DNA of 64,000 nucleotides from UBA7672 sp041398245 (GTDB taxonomy: Bacteria > Pseudomonadota > Alphaproteobacteria > Caulobacterales > Hyphomonadaceae), in the NCBI GenBank assembly GCA_041398245.1, contig JAWKVC010000008.1:1-64000 (forward strand). The letters are read 5' to 3'. This document shows positions 52,926 to 62,591 of the stretch, in pieces. Position numbers and translations under genes: made by a program. The notes under the pieces were generated by a model. It was not told where the DNA came from. It saw nothing but the letters and a program-made list of their open reading frames with translations, and did no database searches. The number at the start of each line of letters is the position of its first letter. Position 1 is the stretch's first letter.

Positions 52926-54331
52926 TTACGCGCGGCGCACTCCACCGCCCCGGCATAACCGGGTTGATCGATCATCACGCGCGCGAAGACGGCATCGCGC
53001 AGATAAGCCTGCAGATCCGCGCGTTTGAGATCGATATCGCCCCCGCGTATCGCCGCACAGAGTTTCGCCCTGAGATCGTCGATTCGTCCGGTCGTTTTCA
53101 GCAGCGCCGAAAGCCCCTGTAGCTCCCACGCGTCTGCATCCGGACCAAGGCTCATCTCCCTGAGGACAATGTCGACGGCATTGGCGGCGACGCGCGACAG
53201 GAACTGGTTGCGGCCCTTCAGCTCCTGATCCGCATCCTTGCGCAGGAAATCGCGCACGCCCGTCAGCAGCTCAGCGCTGGTCGGCAAGTCTCCCTGCGTT
53301 GCAGGCGCGGGCTCTGGCCGCCGCGCCCAGCCGGGGATCAGCATGTTGACGCAATCAATCTGGCATTCCGAGCTCCGTCGCCCGATCGCGGGCCGCTCCA
53401 CGCTCGGCTCGACACCGCTGCGGAAGGATTGCGCCATCGACAACGTACCCACCGCCCACCAGAACGAGCCGAACACTTCCCAGAAATGCACGGCCTTGCG
53501 ATCGACCTTGTGGCCGGCGACCGACTCGTAGCCTTCGAACAGGTCCTCCGCCTCGCCAAAGCCGCCGACCGGCTTGTCGCTTGCGCCGAAGCGCCACGAC
53601 CGCGTCATCAGCCAGCCAAGATCACGCACCGGATCGCCGATATGCGCCAGCTCCCAATCGAGCACGGCGACGACGCCCTCGTTGGGTTCGACGATCAGGT
53701 TGCCGTTCCTGAAATCGCCATGCACAAGAGCAGGCGTTCGGTCGGCCGGCAGGTTCTTCAGAAGCCACATCGCCGTGAAGTCGATCATCGGCTGCGGTGT
53801 GTTCAGATCGAGGTAGGCCGCATGTGTCTTGCGAACGAGATGTTCGGGCGTGAAGGCTTCTAGATTCCCCTCTAGCCCCGCAGCCCGCACATCCACCGCA
53901 TGCAGCCGCGCGAGGATCTGGCCACACTGCCGCGCCAGCGTGCGTCGTGCGCCTTCGAGCGCGGGTGATCTTACGATGCGTCCGCCCAGCGTTTCGCCGC
54001 TGATCCATTCCATCACGAAGCCAGAGCCCAGCCCGTCCGCCGGCGCCAGCACCAGCAACACGTCCGGCCCCGGCACGCCCGCCGCCTTCGCCGCGGCAAA
54101 CAGCTTCGCCTCATTACTCAGGCCGGGCCCGCTGCCGACGGCGGATCGCCCCTCACCGGCCGCCCGGCGCAACGCCAGCGTGCGCGCCGCGCCATCGACG
54201 ATCACGCGGAGCCGATAGGTCTCGCGGCTTGCGCCCGCCGACAACCGCTCGCAGGCCGTCAGCTCTTCGAAGCCCTTGAGACGCCTCAACGCGTCCACGA
54301 GTTTGCGTTCGTCCATCCGCTTTCTTTGCAT
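52922..54331 (-). CDS. Aminoglycoside-phosphotransferase-fold protein fused to DUF6285
   Basis: 469 residues from ATG 54331 (GGAGG five bases upstream). The N-terminal 330 residues are an APH-type kinase: ALRRAAG, the Brenner motif LVHGDFRNGNLIVE with catalytic Asp, and VLDWELAHIGDPVRDLGW as the DFG equivalent. This resembles the ACAD10/11 kinase that phosphorylates 4-hydroxyacyl-CoAs. The C-terminal 110 residues (from TSAELLTGVRDFLRKD) match DUF6285, which is usually a separate neighbouring gene. An acyl-CoA dehydrogenase gene lies 1.4 kb away. The longer frame to 54481 has no coding character. Confidence 0.78.
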   Translation of the reverse strand: MQRKRMDERKLVDALRRLKGFEELTACERLSAGASRETYRLRVIVDGAARTLALRRAAGEGRSAVGSGPGLSNEAKLFAAAKAAGVPGPDVLLVLAPADGLGSGFVMEWISGETLGGRIVRSPALEGARRTLARQCGQILARLHAVDVRAAGLEGNLEAFTPEHLVRKTHAAYLDLNTPQPMIDFTAMWLLKNLPADRTPALVHGDFRNGNLIVEPNEGVVAVLDWELAHIGDPVRDLGWLMTRSWRFGASDKPVGGFGEAEDLFEGYESVAGHKVDRKAVHFWEVFGSFWWAVGTLSMAQSFRSGVEPSVERPAIGRRSSECQIDCVNMLIPGWARRPEPAPATQGDLPTSAELLTGVRDFLRKDADQELKGRNQFLSRVAANAVDIVLREMSLGPDADAWELQGLSALLKTTGRIDDLRAKLCAAIRGGDIDLKRADLQAYLRDAVFARVMIDQPGYAGAVECAARN

Positions 54332-54453
54332 GGCGCCTCCAGCCAAGGAAGGCGTCCTCGCGGGAGATTGCGGAGCCACCGCTTTTCCGCGATAGTCTTT
54401 CCCATTCGCGGGGGCGGCGCATTTCAAAGACGTGGCTGATACTGGCTGGGCTG

Positions 54454-55695
54454 GTGTCCGGTTATCTGGTGGGCGCAGCACTTGAAGCGCTCAGACCCGA
54501 GATCGCATCGCCCGCAGGCGCCGTGGCGGAAACTGTCGGCGGCCTCTGGCTCAACGCCCTGCGCATGACGATCATTCCGCTGATCTTCGCGCTGCTATCG
54601 CTGGGTGTTGTGAACGCGGTTGGCGCGGCCGGCCGGGGGACGCTGGCGCTTCAGACGGTCGGAACCTATGTGGGGTTGCTCTTCATCGCGAGCACGCTCG
54701 GCGCGGTCATGTCGATTGTGCTGTGGCAGATCGCTCCCGCGCCGGCCGACGCCGCCAAGGCGCTGACCGAGGCGGCCAGCGGTGGCGCAGCCATCGAGCC
54801 CTCGCCACCAGTTGGGGAAATGCTGCTGGGCTTCATTCCGTCGAACCCCGTCGCTGCGGCGGCGGACGGCACGATTCTCCCGCTGGTTGTCTTCACGCTG
54901 GTGTTCGGCTTCGCGCTGACACGCATTCAGGCCGATCGCCGTGCGGCCATGGTCAACATCCTGCAAGCGCTGAACGACACAATGTTCGTTATCATCGGCT
55001 GGGTGCTGCGGGTCGCGCCGGTTGGCGTCTTCGCGCTCAGCGCGTCGCTGGCGCTGCACTCAGGCATCTCTGCTTTCGGTGCGCTGGCGCACTATGTGGC
55101 CTTCAACTGCGCCATCGCAGTGATGGTGGTCGCACTGGCCTATGTGGTTGCATGGTTTGGCGGCGGCATCACGCCCTGGCGGTATGCGCGCGCAATCCTG
55201 CCTGCCCAGGCCGTGGCCCTGAGCACGCAATCCTCGCTCGCGTCCCTTCCTGCCATGCTGAATAGCACCGACACGCTCCACATTTCGCGGACCGTCTCCG
55301 GCGTGACACTGCCGATGGCCGTATCCATCTTCCGGTTCGGATCGGTTTTGTCGTACCCGGCGGTGGCCATGTACGCAGCCGCGCTCTATGGCATTCAGCC
55401 GGATCCACTCACCATCGCGGCGGCGGTCGTGGTCGCTGTCATCATCGACCAGAGCTCCGTCGGCGCCAGCAGCCAGCTCACATTCTTCACGACCTACTTG
55501 CCCGTTTTTGCGGTGCTTGACGTGCCTCCCGAATTGCTGGGGTTGCTCATCGCGGTCGATGTGCTTCCCAACATGCTCATCACGACCGCCAATGTGAGCA
55601 TGGATGTCGCCGTTACGGCGTCGATCTCACGGCATGCGAAAATCGAGGCGTCCGAAGCCGACCCCACGCAGGAGGCTGACCCCGCTGCCGCCTGA
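54454..55695 (+). CDS. Dicarboxylate/amino-acid:cation symporter (DAACS, GltP-like)
   Basis: Seven to eight membrane helices. GLWLNALRMTIIPLIFALLSLG (residues about 29-50), the Ser-rich TQSSLASLPAMLN and TLPMAVSIFRFGS, and the C-terminal DQSSVGASSQLTFF and MLITTANVSMDV match glutamate/aspartate/dicarboxylate transporters. The GTG at 54454 leaves only half of helix 1. The frame stays open upstream with a good helix from 54430, and the only candidate there is ATT 54421 behind GGGGGCGG, so the start is uncertain. It ends five bases from the convergent acyl-CoA dehydrogenase gene. Confidence 0.78.
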   Translation: MSGYLVGAALEALRPEIASPAGAVAETVGGLWLNALRMTIIPLIFALLSLGVVNAVGAAGRGTLALQTVGTYVGLLFIASTLGAVMSIVLWQIAPAPADAAKALTEAASGGAAIEPSPPVGEMLLGFIPSNPVAAAADGTILPLVVFTLVFGFALTRIQADRRAAMVNILQALNDTMFVIIGWVLRVAPVGVFALSASLALHSGISAFGALAHYVAFNCAIAVMVVALAYVVAWFGGGITPWRYARAILPAQAVALSTQSSLASLPAMLNSTDTLHISRTVSGVTLPMAVSIFRFGSVLSYPAVAMYAAALYGIQPDPLTIAAAVVVAVIIDQSSVGASSQLTFFTTYLPVFAVLDVPPELLGLLIAVDVLPNMLITTANVSMDVAVTASISRHAKIEASEADPTQEADPAAA

Positions 55696-55700
55696 GGGCG

Positions 55701-56984
55701 CTAGCCGGAGACGCCTTTCGGCGCCTGTTGTCCCATGAAGCCGAACATGTAGCCGGCCACGCGACGCATCTGAATCTCCTCGGCGCCCTCGGTGATGCGA
55801 TAGCGCCGATGATGCCGGTAGATGTGTTCGAACGGCTTCTCGCGCGAATAGCCGATGCCGCCATGCACCTGCATCGCCCGGTCGGCCGCTTCGCAGCACA
55901 GCCGGTTCGCCCAGTAATTGCACATCGAGACCTTGTCCGAGACGCTGAATACGCCCTGCGTATCCATCAGCCACGCCGTCTTGTGGACCAGTGCGCGCAG
56001 CATCTCGCACTGGGTCTGCAGTTCGACCAGCGGGAACTGGATCGCCTGATTGGACGACAGGCGCTTGCCGAACGGCGCGCGGACATTGGCGTACTTCACC
56101 GACTCGTCGATGCAGAACTGCGCCGCGCCCAGCGAAGACGCCGCCTGACGGATGCGGTTCTCGTTGAAGAAATGCTGCACGACCTGCAGCCCGCGCCCTT
56201 CGCCGCCGAAGATCGCGCCATGCGGCACGCGCACGCCTTTGAACGTCACGTGTGCATGATCGCTCGGCATATTGAACGTCCAGATGTAACGCTCGATGGT
56301 CACGCCCGGTGCATCAAGCGGCACGAGAAACGCCGTGATCCCCGCCGCGTCGCCTGCCTTGCCCGAGGTGCGCGCCATCACCATGTCGTGGCTCGCGACG
56401 TGGACGCCCGTGTTCCACGTCTTCTCGCCATCGACGATCCACGTATCGCCCTCGCGCCGCGCCACGGTCTCCATGTGCGTCGCATCGGAACCATGCTTCG
56501 GTTCGGTGATGCCAAAAGCGAAGCCGCGCTTGCCGGCGGCCAGCGCCTCCATCCACTCCGCCTTCTGTTCGGGGGAGCCGTAGTTCCACATCAGCTGCGC
56601 GCCGATGCTGTTGCCGACGATGGAGTGTTCGTTCTGCAGGTCGTTGTGGAGGCCGAGCCCCCTGTGCGCGAGATGCTCGCGGATCACCGCCATGGCGAGA
56701 TTGGAACCGCAGCCAACATCGCGCCCGGCCCCGCCCATCTCCTTCGGCAGCGCAAAGCGGAAATGCCCGGCCTTGTCAGCCACGCGCCGCGCCTCGCGCA
56801 GCAGATCCTCCCACTCATGCCGGGGAAGCCCGCCCCTGTCCCAGTCCGTACGCGCATGCTCGCGGCGGTGGTCGAAGAATCGGATATTATCGTCCCGCTC
56901 TTCCAGCGGCCTGATCTCGGCCTCGATGAAGCGGTCCAGCTCGGCGAGATAGTCGACGAGTCCCTGCGGCAGATTGAAGTCCAC
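55701..56984 (-). CDS. Acyl-CoA dehydrogenase
   Basis: 427 residues, a little longer than typical (about 380-400). FAD and substrate motifs: AFGITEPKHGSDATHMET (residues about 157-174), the WIVDGEKTWNTG segment, and the C-terminal HGGIGYSREKPFEHIYRHHR and TEGAEEIQMRRVAG with the likely catalytic Glu. The sequence resembles ACAD10/11-like enzymes that act on 4-hydroxyacyl-CoA derivatives, consistent with the nearby kinase. Both would form a CoA-catabolic pair. Confidence 0.88.
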   Translation of the reverse strand: MDFNLPQGLVDYLAELDRFIEAEIRPLEERDDNIRFFDHRREHARTDWDRGGLPRHEWEDLLREARRVADKAGHFRFALPKEMGGAGRDVGCGSNLAMAVIREHLAHRGLGLHNDLQNEHSIVGNSIGAQLMWNYGSPEQKAEWMEALAAGKRGFAFGITEPKHGSDATHMETVARREGDTWIVDGEKTWNTGVHVASHDMVMARTSGKAGDAAGITAFLVPLDAPGVTIERYIWTFNMPSDHAHVTFKGVRVPHGAIFGGEGRGLQVVQHFFNENRIRQAASSLGAAQFCIDESVKYANVRAPFGKRLSSNQAIQFPLVELQTQCEMLRALVHKTAWLMDTQGVFSVSDKVSMCNYWANRLCCEAADRAMQVHGGIGYSREKPFEHIYRHHRRYRITEGAEEIQMRRVAGYMFGFMGQQAPKGVSG

Positions 56985-57023
56985 TGTTCGCTCTCCGGCG
57001 TTTCCTCACCGGATACTCTTCAA

Positions 57024-60000
57024 CTACTCGGCAGGAACCGCAACAGCTTCAGGAGCAGGATCGGACTTCCGGTTCTTCGGCGCCAGCAGAAGGTACATGG
57101 GCGGCGTCACGATCCGCGCGATCAGGGTCGAGGAAATCAGCCCGCCAATGATCACCATGGCGAGCGGCGAATAGAGCGGGGACTTTTCAAGGACCAGCGG
57201 CGTGAGGCCGCCGATGGCCGTAAGGGAAGTCAGCAGCACGGGCAGGAAGCGCACCTCGCCCGCCTTCTCGATCGCCTCGCGCAGCGGCGTTCCCCGCGCC
57301 CGTTCCTGGTTGGCGAATTCGACCAGCAGGATCGAGTTCTTGATCTCGATGCCAACGAGCGCGATGAACCCGATGATCGAGGTATAGGAGAGTGACTCCC
57401 CGCCGAATGAAACGACCAAGCCGCCCATGATCCCGAACAGGATCACGAAGGCCACCACCGCAGCCGTCGCGAACGATCCGAATTCGAGCAGCAGCACGGC
57501 CATGACGCCAGGCTGGCGATCAGCATCGCCGGACCCATACCCCCGAAACTTTCCGACTGCGCTTCGGCTTCGCCGCCCAGGCTGGACGAATAGCCGGCCG
57601 GCAGCTGGATCGGCTTCAGCGCCTCTTCCATCCGCCGCGTCACTTCGCCGGCGAGATAGCCCCGGGCTGGAGATAGCCCGTGATCGTCACGGTCCGCTCG
57701 CGTTCATAACGGCCAGTCCGGGCCGGGCCGGAGGACACGCGCGGACTGGCGAACTGGGTCAGCGGCGCGGCGGAGCCATCGCCGGTCCAGATGTGAGATT
57801 CTCCGAGATCGCCAATGCTCATGCGTTCGGCGCGTGGAGCACCGGACAATTACAGGATAGGCGTCGCCCACAGGATCGCGGAAGGAGGCGACGCGCGCGC
57901 CGCCGACAGCGATGCGCAGCGTCTGGTCGATCATGCCGGCGGGAACGCCACGCAGCGCCGCCTCTTCTGTGTTGATGCCGAGATCAGATCGAGCAGGCGC
58001 TCGGCCAGCGGATTGGTGACATTGCGAACGCCGGGAACGCTGGCGATCACGCGCTCGAACTCGCTCGCAATATCCGACAGCACCTCGACATCCGCGCCCT
58101 GGATGCGCACCGCCAGCGGCGCTTCGATCGGCGGCCCGTTCAGGAAGCGCTTCACGTTGAAGCGCGCGCCGGGATAGGTCGCGAACCTGGCGCGCAGCTC
58201 TTCCAGCAGCGCATTGCCTTCTTCCGGCTCCCAATGGTCGAACCGGGCATAGACGCCGCCGACATTGCTGGCCTGCTCGCTCGGGATCTCGTTGTAGTAG
58301 ACCTGCGGATTGCCACGCCCGGTGTTGGCGAAGCGCCAAGAAATGTTGTCGTGCTCGGCCAGCGCCGCATCGGCGAACAGCACGGCCTTGTCTGTCTCCT
58401 CGACGGAAACGCCCTGCGGCAGCTCGACCTCGATCATGAAATACGGGCTGTCGTTCTCCGGGAACAGGCTGAAGCCCAACTTCGGCACCAGCGTCAGCGA
58501 CGCGCCGAACAAGGCGAGGCCTGCGATCCCACCAGTGATGCGCGGCGCCGCAAGCGCCAGCTTCAGGATCGGACGATAGACGGCGTGGATCGCGCCCATC
58601 ACCACGTCGAGGAAGACGTTGCCGTGCGCCTTCCGCGGCAGAAGGCGGCTGGCGAGGAAGGGAATGATGGTCAGCGCCACGAACAGCGAGGCCGCAATGG
58701 TGCAGACCACGGCCATGGGCAGCGACCGGGTGAAATCGCCGGCCGCCTCGGGCAGGTTGAGCAACGGCACAAACGCCAGCAACAGCGTCGCCGTACAGCC
58801 CAGCACAGCCACATTGATCTCGTCGACACCCGCGACCGCAGCATCGCGCGGCGTGAGCCCGCCGCGCTTGTGGCGCGCGATATTCTCCGTGACCACGATG
58901 GAGTCATCCACCAGCAGGCCAAGCGCCAGCACGAAACCGGCGATGGACAACTGGTTCAGCGAATAGCCCATCATGTTGAGCGCGATGACGCCGATGGCGA
59001 ACGAGGCGGGAATCGACACCATCACCACCAGCGATGCGCGGAAGCCCAGCGGCAACAGCGTCAGCAGCACCAGCCCGATGGCGATCATGAAGTCGCGGCC
59101 AAGCGTCGACAGACGATGCGCCACCGTCTCCGACTGATCGAAGCCGCGCTCCAGCCTGATCTCGGGCGGCAGGCGGCCCTCGAACTTGTCCACGTGGAAA
59201 CGGACATTGTTCATCACGTTGAAGATCGTTGCGCCGAGCTTCGCCCGCGCGGTCACGAACAATGATCGTTGTCCATTGAACCGCGTTCGCACCGACTGCT
59301 CGTCATTGGTCCATTCGACCGTCGCGACATCGCCGACCGTGACCGCGCCCGTCCCTTCCGAACGAAGGACCGTGTTGCGGATTTCGTCCAGACTGTCGAA
59401 CGGCCCGGTGGCTTCGACATTGAAACGCCGGCCGGAGGATTCGACCGCGCCGATCGGCACATCCGCACCCTCGCGCTGCAGCGCGTCGGTGAGTGCGGTC
59501 AACGGCAGGCGATAAGCGGCCAGCTTGTCGAGGTCGGGCGTCACCCGCACTTCGCTGGGCGGCACGCCCCAGATCTCGGCCTGCTGGACGCCATCGGCGC
59601 GCTCGATGGCGTCGCGAAGTTCGCGGGCATAGGCCTCCATCCGGCGGTACGAGGCCGTTTCGGAAACCAGCGCCATCTGCACGATGTTGGTCTGGGCCGG
59701 GTTCTGCCGGTTGGCCCGCAGGAGCGTGATGCCTTCCGGCAGGCTGGCGCGGATCACGTTCAACTCGCGTACGACTTCGTCGTACTTCTTCTCGGGATCG
59801 GAGCCGTAGACGAAGCTGACGCCGATGGACGCAAGGCCCGCCTGGCTGGTCGAGCGGATCTCGTCGACATCCTCAAGGCCGTTGAGCGCCGTCTCGATGG
59901 GAATCGCGACCACACGCTCCATCTGTTCGGCGTCGGCGCCCGGCAGGACGACGAACACGCCAACGCCCGGGAAGGAGACAATCGGGTCTTCCGATTTCGG

Positions 60001-60099
60001 GATCGACATCACGGACTGGATGCCCAGCCCGAACAGCATGAAGAACACGATCAGCGTGAACTGCCAGCGATCGACAAAGAACCGTGTGAAGCCCTGCAT
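57024..60099 (-). pseudogene. RND efflux pump, disrupted by four frameshifts
   Basis: The reading frame runs intact from ATG 60099 to about 57980 (roughly 700 residues): N-terminal helix, periplasmic porter, and the helix-4 region with LALGLLVDDSIVVTENIARH. After that, family sequence continues through four changes of frame at about 57980, 57848, 57665 and 57515, ending with LLLAPKNRKSDPAPEAVAVPAE. The total length, about 1025 codons, is normal for an HAE-type RND pump. The shifts are single bases: three deletions and one insertion, two of them in G-runs. The gene is thus either a pseudogene or has sequence errors. The membrane-fusion gene lies just upstream. Confidence 0.8.
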
Positions 60100-60114
60100 C
60101 GCGCCCGGGCTCCG

Positions 60115-61152
60115 TTATTCGCCGGCAACGCGGACGGCGTCGCCATCGCGCACCATGGACGCGCCGCGTGTGATCACGCGGTCGCCCGCCGCCAGCCCCT
60201 TGAGGATGGAGACACCCCGGTCGCTGACGCCGCCGGTTTCGACCGCGCGCCGCCGCGCCTTGCCGTCCTTGTCGATGACGAACACCACGCCCTGGTCGGC
60301 GCGTGCATCGATAAGGGCGATTGCGGGAATGACGAACTCCATCGGGCCGGCGGGCGCCTCGCCCTGTGCTGCGACCGCGATTTCGGCCACCTCGCCCGCG
60401 CGCACGCCATCGGCGCCCGGCAGTGCGACCTCGACCTCGAACGTGCCCGACATCGACCCGCGCGGGGCGATACGCACCACGCTTCCGCTCACCGGGGCGC
60501 GTTGCCCGATGCGCACGGCGGCCGTGTCGCCGACCTTCAGCTGCGCGACTTCGTCCGCGGTAAGCGACGCCCGCACGATCAGGCCCGCCCGCGTTTCGCC
60601 GATGGTCACGACCGGCTGGCCGGCGCTTACGGTCTGGCCCGGCTCGGCCTGCCGCTGCAGCACTACGCCGCTGGCGGGGACGGTAATCGAGATGCGCTCG
60701 CGCACGCGCTCAAGGGCGAGGCGGGCGTTGTCGAGTTCCGCCTGCGAGGCGGCGCCCGCTTCGAACAGGCGGCTAACGCGATCAAATGTCTGCTGTGCGG
60801 TCTGGCGTGCGAGGGCAGCTTCGGCCTCGTCAGCTCCCACCGTCGTGCGGCGCAGGGTTGCGATTTCCTGCCCGGTCGCCACGCGGTCGCCAGCGTCCAC
60901 CGTAATCGTCTCGATCTGTCCCGGAGCGCCGAATCCCAGCGCCGTTTCACGCTTGTAGGCGACCAGCCCGCTAGCCCTCACGCCGGCTCCGAATTCGTTG
61001 GGCGCCAAGGAAAGCGCTTCTACGGTGACCGCCTGAGGAGGCGCCGCTGCGGCAGGCGGGGCTTCCCCCGCCTCCCCCTGACAAGCCGCCAGCATGGCGG
61101 ACATGACGACGAGGGCCGCGCCGTTTCTGAAAGCTGACAGAGCCCTCGTCAT
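60115..61152 (-). CDS. RND efflux membrane-fusion lipoprotein
   Basis: 345 residues. Lipoprotein signal with LAAC (Cys24). The body is of the HlyD/AcrA type: two lipoyl half-motifs (PGQIETITVDAGDRVATGQ and ITVPASGVVLQRQAEPGQTV) flank a helical hairpin with QAELDNARLALERV, then the beta-barrel domain. It links the RND pump to an outer-membrane channel, not encoded here. It is transcribed with the pump gene, which starts 15 bases downstream. Confidence 0.87.
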   Translation of the reverse strand: MTRALSAFRNGAALVVMSAMLAACQGEAGEAPPAAAAPPQAVTVEALSLAPNEFGAGVRASGLVAYKRETALGFGAPGQIETITVDAGDRVATGQEIATLRRTTVGADEAEAALARQTAQQTFDRVSRLFEAGAASQAELDNARLALERVRERISITVPASGVVLQRQAEPGQTVSAGQPVVTIGETRAGLIVRASLTADEVAQLKVGDTAAVRIGQRAPVSGSVVRIAPRGSMSGTFEVEVALPGADGVRAGEVAEIAVAAQGEAPAGPMEFVIPAIALIDARADQGVVFVIDKDGKARRRAVETGGVSDRGVSILKGLAAGDRVITRGASMVRDGDAVRVAGE

Positions 61153-61179
61153 ATGTCACCTAATAAGCGGATGGGTTAC

Positions 61180-61215
61180 CTTGACAGTGTCTAATTTTTG
61201 TTAGACACCGTCAAG
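61180..61215. promoter_or_regulatory. Large inverted repeat, probable TetR operator
   Basis: Two 15-base arms (CTTGACAGTGTCTAA and TTAGACACCGTCAAG) match at 14 positions around the loop TTTTTG. They lie in the 79-base gap between the divergent membrane-fusion and TetR genes. TTGACA and TTGACG on the two strands could be -35 boxes, so binding would control both directions. Confidence 0.7.
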
Positions 61216-61231
61216 CAGAATCGGATATGAC

Positions 61232-61837
61232 ATGACTGTGACGAAGTCTGCGTCGCGCGACGACGTTCGCGCCGGAATCCTTGAAGCCAGCATTGCCCTT
61301 ATGAACGAGGGCGGCCTCGGCGCACTGTCGATGCGGGAGGTAGCACGCCGCGCCGGCGTCAGCCACCAGGCCCCGTATCACTATTTTGCTGACCGTGGCG
61401 CGATCCTGGCCGAACTGGCCGGGGAAGGCTTCGACAAGCTCACCGACTACATGGTCAGCGCCGTCGGCCTGGCGCGGGACAAGTCCCAGCGCAGCCGTGC
61501 ACTGGGCGAGGCGTATATCCGCTTTGCGCTGAACAATCCGGAAGTCTTCCGCCTGATGTTCAGGTGCGAAATGGTCGATTTGATGAACTATCCCGAGGCG
61601 AAGGAAAAAGCCGACCGCTGCTTCCAGTATGTCGCCGACACGCTGGGCGCCGGATCGGTCAAGGACAAGACGAGCGCGGACCTCGTGCCGGTGATCGCGG
61701 CCTGGTCGACGGCCCATGGCCTTGCGACCCTGATGCTTGAAGGCAAGCTCGGCGAGGCGTTCGGCGAGACACAGGACCAGCGCGAGGAAGCGGCGAAGAA
61801 GATTCTCGCCTTCGTTTCCGAGAAAATGTCGAAATAG
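61232..61837 (+). CDS. TetR-family transcriptional regulator
   Basis: 201 residues. The N-terminal helix-turn-helix (LSMREVARRAGVSHQAPYHY and FADR) is a clear TetR DNA-binding domain; the C-terminal helices (FRLMFRCEMVDLM, AWSTAHGLATLML) form the ligand pocket. It is divergent from the efflux operon and most likely represses it through the palindrome at 61180. It ends six bases from the convergent SDR-like gene. Confidence 0.88.
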   Translation: MTVTKSASRDDVRAGILEASIALMNEGGLGALSMREVARRAGVSHQAPYHYFADRGAILAELAGEGFDKLTDYMVSAVGLARDKSQRSRALGEAYIRFALNNPEVFRLMFRCEMVDLMNYPEAKEKADRCFQYVADTLGAGSVKDKTSADLVPVIAAWSTAHGLATLMLEGKLGEAFGETQDQREEAAKKILAFVSEKMSK

Positions 61838-61843
61838 CCGCGC

Positions 61844-62557
61844 CTAGCACCATGCTCCCGAGATCGGGATTACCTGCCCCGACACGAAGCCCGAGCGGCC
61901 AAGCGTCAGCAGCTCGACAAGCGCAGCCACTTCTTCCGCCTCGCCCAGCCGTCCCATCGGCACACGCGAGAGAAGCTTCGGCCCTTTCACCGGATCGGCC
62001 AGCAGGGCCTTGGGATAGTAGGTTTCAGTCTGGATGTAGTTGGGCGCCACGGCGTTGACGGAAATCCCGTCCGCCGCCACTTCCAACGCCAGCGAGCGCA
62101 CCGCGCCGTTCACCGCCGCCCGCGCCGAGGCATAGGCGGCAAAGCCCGGTATCCCGCCGATATGCCCGGATGAGGTCGTGAACACGATCCGCCCCGCCTT
62201 GTGCGGCCGCATCGCCTTGATGGCGGCGCCGGCAAAGGCGAGCGACTCGGCGGCCAGCCGCTGGAAGTAAGGCATCAAGGCGTCGACGGTCAGGTCCTCC
62301 GCCTTCAGGCGCGGCGCAGGCATGGCGGGCGCGATCACGATGGCGTCCAGCCGGCCGCCGAAGCGCTCGGTCGCGCGTGCGACCAGATCGTGCGGGCTCG
62401 CCCACGCCAGCGCCGCAACGCCCTCCGCTTCGCCATCGGCCGTGATGCCCGGATCAGCCGCCAGCACGCGGGCGCCCGCCGCCTGAAGCTGGCGCGCAAT
62501 GATGGGATTTGCGAACCCCAGAAGCTCGGCAAGGAAGACGTTCGCCTGTTCAGCCAT
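61844..62557 (-). CDS. SDR-fold protein with halohydrin-dehalogenase-like catalytic motif
   Basis: 237 residues of the short-chain dehydrogenase fold. The catalytic spacing is Ser129-x12-Tyr142-x3-Arg146 (SSGHIGGIPGFAAYASARA): Arg replaces the usual Lys, as in halohydrin dehalogenases. The following APNYIQTETYYP also resembles their APNY/GPNY halide-pocket segment. The N-terminal glycine motif of NAD binding is absent. However, the Thr-x4-Phe/Tyr-x-Gly motif typical of this group is not intact here (it reads AELLGFAN), so it may be a relative with another function. It is near no obvious partner gene. Confidence 0.65.
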   Translation of the reverse strand: MAEQANVFLAELLGFANPIIARQLQAAGARVLAADPGITADGEAEGVAALAWASPHDLVARATERFGGRLDAIVIAPAMPAPRLKAEDLTVDALMPYFQRLAAESLAFAGAAIKAMRPHKAGRIVFTTSSGHIGGIPGFAAYASARAAVNGAVRSLALEVAADGISVNAVAPNYIQTETYYPKALLADPVKGPKLLSRVPMGRLGEAEEVAALVELLTLGRSGFVSGQVIPISGAWC

Positions 62558-62591
62558 GACCCGCTCCGCTCGTCGCGCCGCACGCCGGGCG

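Noticed and set aside
57443..58339. Several short minus-strand genes
   Set aside because: Each contains consecutive pieces of one RND pump; they are fragments of a single frameshifted gene, not separate genes.
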